From NCBI RefSeq assembly GCF_024642105.1, contig NZ_JAHEBT010000001.1, forward strand, positions 1 through 64,000: a stretch of 64,000 nt of DNA, in the 5' to 3' direction. Numbering within the stretch: the first letter of the stretch is position 1; each line of letters begins with the position of its first letter. Positions 1 through 6,804 of this stretch are shown here, piece by piece. The notes beneath the pieces are model-generated. The model was not told the DNA's origin. It did not search any database and worked only from the letters and a program-made list of their open reading frames with translations. A program made the position numbers and the translations under genes. The DNA comes from Flavobacterium sp. GTDB lineage: Bacteria; Bacteroidota; Bacteroidia; Flavobacteriales; Flavobacteriaceae.

Positions 1-436
1 ATTCAAGCTCTTCGTTTTCTGTCTGCAATCGTTGAAGTTCACTGCTCATGCGCTCCAATTCCTTGGAACGTTCCATTTCAGAGAACTTTCGCTGCACTAA
101 ATCGTTCACTTCCGCTTCGCCTAATCCAGAATAACCCGAAAGAGAACGTGGGATCTCATCGTCTACATCTGTCCATTCAAATGTCTTTGCCCAAATTAAA
201 CTACCAGAATCCTGATCTTTAAATTCAACTTTAACCTTATCTGGATTTTCAGATTTATCATAACTCCGAACCAGGTGTGAAAAGTTTGCTACATCTGCCT
301 GATCAATACTATTGAGCTTCTTACCGTTTCGGTAGAAAACAGCATTAAACACCACATTGCTGTGTCCTTGTTTAGGAAAGGTTTGAATCATTTTCTGACT
401 CACCTGTATGACATGATATATCTTTTTCTTACTCAT
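1..436 (-). CDS. Uncharacterised element protein, C-terminus cut by window edge
   Basis: An open frame starts with ATG at 434-436 and runs off the left edge; at least 145 residues are visible. The start overlaps the stop of the preceding gene by one base (TAATG), which suggests translational coupling. The visible part has a beta-rich N-terminal region (residues about 1-95), then SLSGYSGLGE near residues 99-108, then a charged, Glu/Leu-rich stretch likely to form a coiled coil. The SG-x-GLG motif recurs in two other proteins of this operon. I do not recognise a family. It is the last visible gene of the nine-gene operon, so a structural or assembly role is only inferred. Confidence 0.7.
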   Translation of the reverse strand, partial: MSKKKIYHVIQVSQKMIQTFPKQGHSNVVFNAVFYRNGKKLNSIDQADVANFSHLVRSYDKSENPDKVKVEFKDQDSGSLIWAKTFEWTDVDDEIPRSLSGYSGLGEAEVNDLVQRKFSEMERSKELERMSSELQRLQTENEELE

Positions 437-759
437 TACTCCTTGACGATTTGGATAAACTCTACAATGGGAAATTCTATGGTGTTTGCTGGCAATTCAA
501 TGGCCACCAGGCCGCTAAACTCTTCAAGTCCTTCGAGTCCGTTTTGACTGGTTAGTACCTCTAAACTATTGGTGTCCGAAATAATCCGTGTACCAATGGG
601 CAGCGCAAATGCATTGGTGAGCAATAAATACTCATTATATGCCTCAATTTCATATCTCAGCTTGCCAGGCTTTGTTACCACGTTTTTAAAACGCTGCAAC
701 TCAATTCCAATGGTTCGCTGTTTGAACTGTTGGTGAATGTGAATTAAGTGATCGAACAT
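436..759 (-). CDS. Small uncharacterised beta-rich protein of the element
   Basis: 107 residues, mostly alternating hydrophobic residues typical of beta strands, with no signal peptide or membrane segment. Residues about 26-38 (FKNVVTKPGKLRY) share a V-x-[KR]-PG-x(2,3)-R-[FY] signature with the two upstream genes, so the three may be distant paralogues. The start overlaps the end of the 181-residue gene by 16 bases and its stop overlaps the next start by one base, so it belongs to the same transcript. No recognised function; a minor capsid, spike or scaffold component would fit but is inference. Confidence 0.65.
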   Translation of the reverse strand: MFDHLIHIHQQFKQRTIGIELQRFKNVVTKPGKLRYEIEAYNEYLLLTNAFALPIGTRIISDTNSLEVLTSQNGLEGLEEFSGLVAIELPANTIEFPIVEFIQIVKE

Positions 760-1289
760 AATTGGTCTTGGTTAATTTCTTCACTTGTTAATTCATCCTC
801 ATCCTCTAAATGCTCTTCCCAAATACTTTCATCAGTTGGGTCTTGAAGCTTTTGAACCAATTCAGTAAATTCCTTTTTGGGTTGACTGTCCTTTGTTAAT
901 GGGCTACTTAAACGCTCTATGCAACGCAGATAAAGGCTCACGATGTAAGGCGCAAATACATTTGATTTCATAGTATCAACATATACACCCACCACTAATT
1001 GACCCCGCAGCAGCGCAACATCCAATGTTTGGAACTCATGCGATACTTCAGGTTCATAAAATGCTTGAGCTGAAACAGGTGTTACAATTGCTTCTTCCTT
1101 CAAACTATTAAACGAGGCGGCAAACCACCCAATTTCTGGGATGTACAAATCCGTTTGCACCCCTCGAACATGCACAGCTTTAAAACCTGTGCAGCGTTTT
1201 AGGTTGCTTGGTATTTTGTGTTGAAACCGAACAATTTGTCCTGGTCTTTCCACTTGAAGGCGAATGATATTGTAGCGTATTGCGGCCAT
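744..1289 (-). CDS. Uncharacterised beta-rich protein of the element
   Basis: 181 residues. The N-terminal 130 or so residues look like an all-beta domain; the opening has the signature VERPGQIVRF (about residues 13-22), shared with its two neighbours. The last 45 residues are acidic and low in complexity (many Glu and Asp). No signal peptide or membrane segment is visible. It lies five bases after the 139-residue gene and overlaps the 107-residue gene. Family not recognised. The repeated fold-like signature in three adjacent genes suggests a set of related structural subunits, which is an inference from sequence pattern only. Confidence 0.65.
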   Translation of the reverse strand: MAAIRYNIIRLQVERPGQIVRFQHKIPSNLKRCTGFKAVHVRGVQTDLYIPEIGWFAASFNSLKEEAIVTPVSAQAFYEPEVSHEFQTLDVALLRGQLVVGVYVDTMKSNVFAPYIVSLYLRCIERLSSPLTKDSQPKKEFTELVQKLQDPTDESIWEEHLEDEDELTSEEINQDQLCSIT

Positions 1290-1294
1290 GGGAT

Positions 1295-1714
1295 TTATTT
1301 TTCATTGGTGAGCCACAAATAAATTTTCACTTCATAAGGATAGCCGTAGGTACTAAAACCAGTTTCTGAATTTGCTGCAAGACTAGCAAGATCAACTTGA
1401 GTTTGTCCGTCAGTAAAACGACCCTCAACGGTACTTCCAGCAGCATCCAAGTGCTCCTCAAAAAAGAAAAACTTCTTATTGGGAGCTACTTGGTTGCCAC
1501 TAGTAAGCAGTTTCACCTCATGCACATCTTCAAAAATGTCCTGATTATTCACTTTCAACCCCAACAAGCATCCAGGAACAAGGCGTTCTTCAGGAATAGA
1601 GACATAAATGCCTCGAATTCTTGCGTACTGCTTGTCGGTTTGTGCATTGAATCGAAGGCTGTCTCCAGGCTTGGTAACAGTCACTCGAATTTGCTGAAAC
1701 TTGTGGTTTTTCAT
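1295..1714 (-). CDS. Uncharacterised beta-rich protein of the element
   Basis: 139 residues of predicted beta structure. The signature VTKPGDSLRF is at about residues 12-21, matching the pattern in the two genes that follow. The end (YPYEVKIYLWLTNEK) looks like a final edge strand followed by a short tail, as in small jelly-roll or beta-sandwich subunits. It follows the 234-residue gene by 19 bases in the same operon. No family name can be given. A capsid or spike subunit is possible but unproven; structure prediction would be the quickest test. Confidence 0.65.
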   Translation of the reverse strand: MKNHKFQQIRVTVTKPGDSLRFNAQTDKQYARIRGIYVSIPEERLVPGCLLGLKVNNQDIFEDVHEVKLLTSGNQVAPNKKFFFFEEHLDAAGSTVEGRFTDGQTQVDLASLAANSETGFSTYGYPYEVKIYLWLTNEK

Positions 1715-1733
1715 GGTGAACTGGATTTATCGT

Positions 1734-2438
1734 TTACGCTTTAATTACTGCTGTTCCGCGAAGGATCGCCTTCAAATAAGAGTTTTGTGGAGCGTTAGCA
1801 GACCACTCAATGTTCAACTCAATGGATTGTTGGTCACGGATAATTTTTGGATTATCCAAGATCCACAAACCTTTAAATGTATCTTTTCCCGTAGTTTGAA
1901 ACACCTCACAAGATGTGTTTGGTACCAATACAGTTCCATTGGCTTTGAATTCAAATTCACCATTGCGCATGTAATCTGGAACCACATCGTAGTTTACTGA
2001 TCCAGGGGAGTCGTTGTTGTCTCCAACACCGCCTAACAACTGTAATCCATACAACAAGAAGTAGTTTCCTTTCTCCAACTTTCCGCTAGAGATGTTGCTC
2101 GATCCAACAACCTTGTTGTCGTCATCTTTGAACATTTTGATGACTTTTGAGCCACTGATAGTTTTCACCACGTAATAAGCGGTATCAACGGCTTGCAACG
2201 ATTGATTTGCCAATCCAACTTGGATTTCCTTTGGCAACATTGAGATGCGCTTTTCAAACTCTGCGCGAGAGCGTGAGCCTGTTGCATTGGTTGCAACACG
2301 CGTTTGGTTCTGCATTTTGCGGAACAGTTTTTTCTTGTCATTAGGGCCACTAAGGTCAAGGGCTTGCAAAAAGTCATCTTCTGACATTGCACCTAGTAAG
2401 TTGTACTCACTGTTTTCGATTTGTCCGAGCGTTAACAT
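1734..2438 (-). CDS. Candidate structural (capsid-like) protein of the element
   Basis: 234 residues. The first 95 or so are polar and helical with basic patches (KKKLFRKMQNQTR). The remaining 140 alternate hydrophobic and polar residues and end in GLWILDNPKII...IELNIEW...LKAILRGTAVIKA, a plausible single beta-sandwich or jelly-roll. It sits between a membrane protein and three small beta proteins, the sort of neighbourhood expected for a major capsid gene in a small membrane-containing virus. At 234 residues it is short for a double jelly-roll capsid protein (usually about 260-400). The capsid role is inference; no named family is recognised. Confidence 0.6.
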   Translation of the reverse strand: MLTLGQIENSEYNLLGAMSEDDFLQALDLSGPNDKKKLFRKMQNQTRVATNATGSRSRAEFEKRISMLPKEIQVGLANQSLQAVDTAYYVVKTISGSKVIKMFKDDDNKVVGSSNISSGKLEKGNYFLLYGLQLLGGVGDNNDSPGSVNYDVVPDYMRNGEFEFKANGTVLVPNTSCEVFQTTGKDTFKGLWILDNPKIIRDQQSIELNIEWSANAPQNSYLKAILRGTAVIKA

Positions 2439-2477
2439 ATTTCTGATTTTTTAATTGTTTATGAATAATTATTTAGG

Positions 2478-3002
2478 TTAGATGATTTCGATGTAGGCCA
2501 AATCCTCTTCTGAAACACCTTCCACCATTGCTGAATGAGAGGAGAATTCTTCAGGATTGTAAGAGGTTGGAGAAGACAAAGCTGGTAGATCAGGATTGTA
2601 GCGTTCTACTGACAAGTTCATGGGTTCGCGATACACGGTTGGTTCTCCCAACCCGTCTATGCCATTGAAGCTAAAGTCAGAAAGTCCAGCCAATAAGTCC
2701 TTTTTCAAGAATACTTTTACACCAGAGAGTAAACCCGATGCGCCAACACCCGTTGCCAACATTTTCATGTTTGGGTCTTTTAGCATTAAGTTTCCAGCAG
2801 TACCAACACCCAAAAGGACAATTGGTCGAGCAAGTGCTTTGGCATTAAATCCAGTTGCTGTTGCATCTACATTCAATACTTTGTCAATCATTTTTCCGCC
2901 CAACGAGCCGATAACAACACCGCCAGTGAGCATAGCCAAGGTTTTGATTTCTCCCATCACAGCTTGGCTACTGATTTTGGTTTTTTTGGTTTGAGTTGCC
3001 AT
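2478..3002 (-). CDS. Uncharacterised membrane protein of the element
   Basis: 174 residues. The first 95 residues contain Gly/Ala-rich hydrophobic segments (about 22-40, 58-72 and 80-95) that could span or associate with a membrane; the C-terminal half is soluble and acidic. FNGIDGLGEP (about residues 113-122) resembles the SG-x-GLG motif in two other operon proteins. It lies 18 bases after the transglutaminase-like gene. Abundant Gly-rich membrane proteins of this size are known in tailless phages with an internal membrane, but I cannot assign it to a named family. Confidence 0.65.
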   Translation of the reverse strand: MATQTKKTKISSQAVMGEIKTLAMLTGGVVIGSLGGKMIDKVLNVDATATGFNAKALARPIVLLGVGTAGNLMLKDPNMKMLATGVGASGLLSGVKVFLKKDLLAGLSDFSFNGIDGLGEPTVYREPMNLSVERYNPDLPALSSPTSYNPEEFSSHSAMVEGVSEEDLAYIEII

Positions 3003-3020
3003 GGTTTGCGTATTTATTGA

Positions 3021-4871
3021 TTAAAATAGTTTTACAGGGGTAATATTTTTTTTACTTCTCCCTTTTACAGTGCGGCTTGAAGTCGTTGTTTTTTTAGGAA
3101 GCGTTTTTCTAGTCGTGGTTGCTGGTTTTCGTTTGGTGCGATAACCAGATAAGCCCGTTGCCTTTTTCTTTGGCTTTACCAATTGATAAATTCCAAAGGC
3201 AAGTAAACCACCGCCGATTACAGCAGGTACAGGATTGGTTTTAATGAAGTTCATAATACCACCTCCGCTAGCTTTTGGTGTAACAGAGGGATCATTAGTT
3301 GTTGTGGCAGGAGCCAACGATGTTTCAGGTTGAGTAGTTAAAGCCATTTTTTCTATTGCATTTGGATCAGTTTCTTGGAATTCAGCAGCCGCTTGAGCAG
3401 CTCCTGGATCAGCGTTAACCTCATTGGTTAACGAATTCATATCTACGTTTTCATCCTTTCCGATGAGTCCAGATTCTTTTAATATTTTTATGGTAGCAAT
3501 GATCACGGGAGCGGCAGCAGCAATCACCGTTGCGGAGGCTGGATCACCTAAATAACCCGACATTTGTTCTTCTACATAACCACTAAGATTTCCTGCACGT
3601 CCTTTTAGTATTGCATTTTTTAAAGCCACTCGGCTTCCTTGTAGTTTGTCAGCAAATAGCTTTTCAACCTTCACCAAGGCATCTTTACTTTTTTGCCAAG
3701 TGGTAGCAGAAACATTCTTTGCAGCAGCCTGTTGCTGTGTTCCGTAAGCCCATTTGAGCTTGGAAGCCATTTTGCCCAGGTTTAATTTCATGGCAAGCAG
3801 AAATCCTCCGCGAGCTGCAATAGAAAGTGGATTGAATTTTACAACTGCTTTTACAGCAACTTTTGCGGCTTGACCCACTTTTTGACCAACGGTTTTTACT
3901 GTCTTTTTTACATTGGTAAAAAATCCTTTTACGTTGATTCCACTTAAGGCTAAATCATCTGGATCGTAGTCTAGTCCATTCATGGCATTTACGCCATTCT
4001 GCAAATTCAATTGCGCTTCGTTCTTGGCGAGTATATCTAGTGCCTCATTGCGCTTATCGGTGTACCAATATTGAATGGCATAGTCTAGCATTTTAATCAA
4101 TGCCTGGGGGTCATCCACTGTTGAAACCAAACTTGGATTCTGGGCTACAGCATTGCGTGTTGCGACTAAATTTTGATAAAGTTTATCTAAGTCTGATTGA
4201 TTGGTTGTGGCTCCCAGGCCAATGCCTGAAAGAGAAGTTGCCATCACTGCCTCATAGTGGTCATTTCCTGAAATGCCACTAAGTACAGCTACATTTATGC
4301 CTTTTAGATTCATAGTGTAATCCATTTTATCGGTGTATTTTTTTTCATAATTGAATTCAGAAACCACAGCATCAATCACACAATAGTTATTGGCTCCAGC
4401 TATTGGGACAATCACATATACATGTTGCCATGAATCCTGACTATATTTTGTAATTCGAAAGCTGTGAGGAATTTTTAAATTGGTGAGAATGCTTGAGGTA
4501 AAAATGCTCATGCAATCACAGTCAACACCCGTTGAACGCTCGGCCCATGATCTTGCTGGTCTTCGCAATTGTTCAAGTCCACGTTGATCCAATTTGTATT
4601 GAATAAAGTTGTGGATGAATTCCCAAATAGCTTGACAGGTCTCATGGGTGGAAGGCCGCCTGAGTAATGGAGCGATTCGCTTGGTGTCGTCAAGGTATTT
4701 CCAAACGACTTTCTCCATTAACTCAACAGTATCCGTTACTTCGCCATCTTTGATAATGACACGGTCACGCTCATCAGGTGGCGGGAAATACGTATTATAG
4801 CGGCTTCCATCCTTGATGGCACGATAACCACTGGTAACAGTTTTGCTTGGTATATGTGCGAGTGCCCTCAT
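3021..4871 (-). CDS. Large protein with transglutaminase-like domain and membrane anchor
   Basis: 616 residues, the largest gene of the operon. Residues about 75-180 fit a transglutaminase/cysteine-protease fold: Cys118 in GVDCDCMS, His150 in WQHVYVIV and Asp167 in CVIDAVV are spaced as in the family's catalytic triad. Residues about 215-290 are helical. There are hydrophobic segments near 446-465 and 548-565; the latter is followed by a very basic 51-residue tail. LSG motifs occur near 214, 434 and 574. Its start overlaps the preceding stop by one base. It could cleave or crosslink proteins or cell-wall peptide; a virion-associated peptidase is an inference. Confidence 0.7.
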   Translation of the reverse strand: MRALAHIPSKTVTSGYRAIKDGSRYNTYFPPPDERDRVIIKDGEVTDTVELMEKVVWKYLDDTKRIAPLLRRPSTHETCQAIWEFIHNFIQYKLDQRGLEQLRRPARSWAERSTGVDCDCMSIFTSSILTNLKIPHSFRITKYSQDSWQHVYVIVPIAGANNYCVIDAVVSEFNYEKKYTDKMDYTMNLKGINVAVLSGISGNDHYEAVMATSLSGIGLGATTNQSDLDKLYQNLVATRNAVAQNPSLVSTVDDPQALIKMLDYAIQYWYTDKRNEALDILAKNEAQLNLQNGVNAMNGLDYDPDDLALSGINVKGFFTNVKKTVKTVGQKVGQAAKVAVKAVVKFNPLSIAARGGFLLAMKLNLGKMASKLKWAYGTQQQAAAKNVSATTWQKSKDALVKVEKLFADKLQGSRVALKNAILKGRAGNLSGYVEEQMSGYLGDPASATVIAAAAPVIIATIKILKESGLIGKDENVDMNSLTNEVNADPGAAQAAAEFQETDPNAIEKMALTTQPETSLAPATTTNDPSVTPKASGGGIMNFIKTNPVPAVIGGGLLAFGIYQLVKPKKKATGLSGYRTKRKPATTTRKTLPKKTTTSSRTVKGRSKKNITPVKLF

Positions 4872-5371
4872 TAGATAATTTTGCTAGGTTCTGATTCATA
4901 AAAGAGCCCATTTACATAGGTGGAAAAAGACATTTCAATAGGAATACCGAGTTGATCAATCAAGTTCTTTTTGTTCCCTGATTTAAACGCGGTAATCACT
5001 GCTGGAACTTTTGAAACAATGTTGGAAATAAGCCCCGAAAGGGTCATCCAATTAATTTGAAGTTCAATGGTGTCAATTTGAGTAACACCGAGCGGTTTGA
5101 TAATAATTTCCTTGTTTTCCGCATTGGATTGGGACAACAATTTCCCTTTACTTTTTACGCTTACAACGGGTTTCGTAATTTTTACAGAATCTTTTGAAGG
5201 GTTGTTGATTGCTACTTCGGTGCGAAATGATAATCCTCCTAAATTGATAGCATGAACACGTGGATTCACCAACGAAATATTGGTTTGATCCCCTACGTTT
5301 TGCATTTTTAGTAATCTAACAATGCCATAAACCGCAACGGCTCCAAGTGTTATGCCAACCAATTTATTCAT
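4871..5371 (-). CDS. Membrane-anchored LEA14/WHy-like protein of the element
   Basis: 166 residues. A single N-terminal hydrophobic segment (about residues 3-20) is followed by a beta-rich domain with the pattern INNPSKDSVKITKPVVSV, which resembles the LEA2/WHy type of immunoglobulin-like domain (the NNPS core is typical). The C-terminal third has a further amphipathic region. It probably sits in a membrane with the domain exposed. It overlaps the 79-residue gene by eight bases and the transglutaminase-like gene by one, so expression is likely coupled. The domain call is from pattern only. Confidence 0.6.
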   Translation of the reverse strand: MNKLVGITLGAVAVYGIVRLLKMQNVGDQTNISLVNPRVHAINLGGLSFRTEVAINNPSKDSVKITKPVVSVKSKGKLLSQSNAENKEIIIKPLGVTQIDTIELQINWMTLSGLISNIVSKVPAVITAFKSGNKKNLIDQLGIPIEMSFSTYVNGLFYESEPSKII

Positions 5372-5603
5372 TGTCGTCAGCAGATTTTTCGTTAAAGAAT
5401 TGATTGAGTTTGCGCGAAGCCGCGTCTAAGAGCTTCTTAACCACATATCCAGCAACAGCTGATGCAGAAGCATAAATAATAACAGTGGTCAGTCCTGGTA
5501 ATGTTATCGCCAGTAATAAAGGCTTAGCGGAAATTGCTTTGCCAACGCCACCGACAACCCCTGAAACGGTCGTAAATAATGCAGTATGTGTGTGATGTTG
5601 CAT
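5364..5603 (-). CDS. Small two-helix membrane protein, first gene of the element operon
   Basis: 79 residues with two hydrophobic segments (about 8-20 and 29-54) and a charged, basic then acidic C-terminus. It is the promoter-proximal gene of the minus-strand operon; a dyad symmetry lies directly upstream at 5604-5634. Possible roles are a small virion membrane protein or a holin-like protein, neither provable from sequence. No named family recognised. Confidence 0.6.
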   Translation of the reverse strand: MQHHTHTALFTTVSGVVGGVGKAISAKPLLLAITLPGLTTVIIYASASAVAGYVVKKLLDAASRKLNQFFNEKSADDNE

Positions 5604-5634
5604 GAAGTCTTGTATCGATTAGGATACAAACTTC
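5604..5634. promoter_or_regulatory. Dyad symmetry immediately before the element operon
   Basis: GAAG-N2-TTGTATC-N6-GATACAA-N1-CTTC spans 5604-5634. The 7-base arms are perfect and the outer GAAG/CTTC extends the symmetry. It touches the start codon of the first operon gene (5601-5603), so it may be an operator or a leader hairpin that controls the operon. No known binding protein is recognised. Confidence 0.45.
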
Positions 5635-5716
5635 TGAAATGAAAAACTGTGTAAAAGGCGGAAGAGGGTGTGTAAATCTCTAAACGGGTGTATGTAAATA
5701 TTTGAGGGTAAATTGT

Positions 5717-5724
5717 TACATTTG
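5717..5724 (+). promoter_or_regulatory. Candidate -7 element (TACATTTG) upstream of the Hachiman cassette
   Basis: TACATTTG matches the Bacteroidota TAnnTTTG -7 consensus. No clear -33 TTG lies at the usual distance. It is about 140 bases before hamA and 117 bases outside the inferred cassette boundary at 5841/5842. If functional it would read into the cassette from the host element, as a cassette promoter does in integrons. Confidence 0.35.
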
Positions 5725-5865
5725 TGAACAATAAATTTAAAAATACATCTGTAATTGCAAAAAGAATAAAACGAAACAAAGTCTCGCATATCACTCCATT
5801 ATTGTATGACTATGAGAAGGTTTGTTCTGGGTATACACAAGTTAGGCAATATTTAAACAAACCAT

Positions 5866-6804
5866 ATGGCAACACCATTCAATTCTGAAAAAATAATCAT
5901 TCAACAAATCAATAATGTTGACTTTAGTACTTTTCTTGTCGGATTTGATTTAAATGATCTTGGCGAAAAAGAATATAGAATAAAACCATTAGTAACTAAA
6001 TTAACTCATGTAATACATGAATTTGCTTTTGGATTCCATGAAGATACACAAACGGTCAATACAGAAACACTAAGCAAATTAACTGATGCCGCAAAATCAA
6101 TTTACAAAATTGACTCATTTCAGAAAGTAAAAGATATTTATGATAACAATGGTACAATTGATGATGATTTAGAAGATAAATATCTGAGGAGAGGAGAATT
6201 TGGAGAATTAATTTTGCATTTACTTTTAAGAGATTTTTATAAAACAATTCCTTTATTATCTAAAATATATTTTAAAGATTCATTAGGACATGCAGTTCAT
6301 GGATTTGATTCAGTTCATATTCAAGAAGAAACGCAAACATTATGGCTTGGCGAATCCAAGATATATACTGATGGCAAAAGAGGAGTAAAAGAACTGGTAA
6401 ATGATATAAAAGAGCATTTTAAATCAGATTATCTAGACTCAGAGTTTATTTTGATTTCTAAAAAATTAAAACATTTAGATAATATTACTCAAAAAGATTA
6501 TTGGTTAGACCTTCTAACAGATTCAAGAACTTTAAAAGAAAGACTAACAACTATAAATATTCCACTTTTATGTACATACCAATGTGATTTGTTTTCAATT
6601 CACGATGACGAAACTAAACAAGAATTCATTGATTCCTACGTGAATGAAATGAATGATATAAAAAAATATTTTGATGGGAAAAATGACCATCCATTAAAAG
6701 CAAACCTTAATATTATCTTGATATTATTTCCAGTACAGAATAAAACAGAGTTAGTTAAGGCGATGCATAATAAAATCTCATTATTGCAAACACTTGGTGA
6801 ATAA
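5866..6804 (+). CDS. hamA: Hachiman defence protein HamA (DUF1837 nuclease)
   Basis: 312 residues with the DUF1837 pattern of HamA: RRGEFGELILHLLLRDF around 108-124, then GFDSVHI and LWLGESKIY. Asp148, Glu163 and Lys165 form a D...E-x-K arrangement of a PD-(D/E)xK-type nuclease. In characterised Hachiman systems HamA is the effector that degrades DNA and is held by the helicase HamB until DNA damage or invasion is sensed. The stop overlaps the hamB start by one base (TAATG), so the two are translated together. Codon use is much more AT-rich than in the genes on either side, which fits separate acquisition. The ATG follows the cassette boundary by only 24 bases. Confidence 0.9.
   Translation: MATPFNSEKIIIQQINNVDFSTFLVGFDLNDLGEKEYRIKPLVTKLTHVIHEFAFGFHEDTQTVNTETLSKLTDAAKSIYKIDSFQKVKDIYDNNGTIDDDLEDKYLRRGEFGELILHLLLRDFYKTIPLLSKIYFKDSLGHAVHGFDSVHIQEETQTLWLGESKIYTDGKRGVKELVNDIKEHFKSDYLDSEFILISKKLKHLDNITQKDYWLDLLTDSRTLKERLTTINIPLLCTYQCDLFSIHDDETKQEFIDSYVNEMNDIKKYFDGKNDHPLKANLNIILILFPVQNKTELVKAMHNKISLLQTLGE

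Noticed and set aside
1734..2438. 234-residue protein considered as a double jelly-roll major capsid protein
   Set aside because: It is short for that fold and only the last 140 residues look like a beta sandwich; kept as a candidate structural protein only.
1..5603. Operon considered as a tailed prophage, a tailocin or a conjugation module
   Set aside because: No portal, terminase, tail-tube, sheath, baseplate, TraG/VirB4 or relaxase pattern is visible in any of the nine proteins.
5504..5794. 96-residue open frame on the minus strand upstream of the element operon
   Set aside because: It overlaps the 79-residue gene in another frame, is rich in Phe/Thr/Tyr without a family-like pattern, and covers the dyad and promoter region; it looks like a shadow frame.
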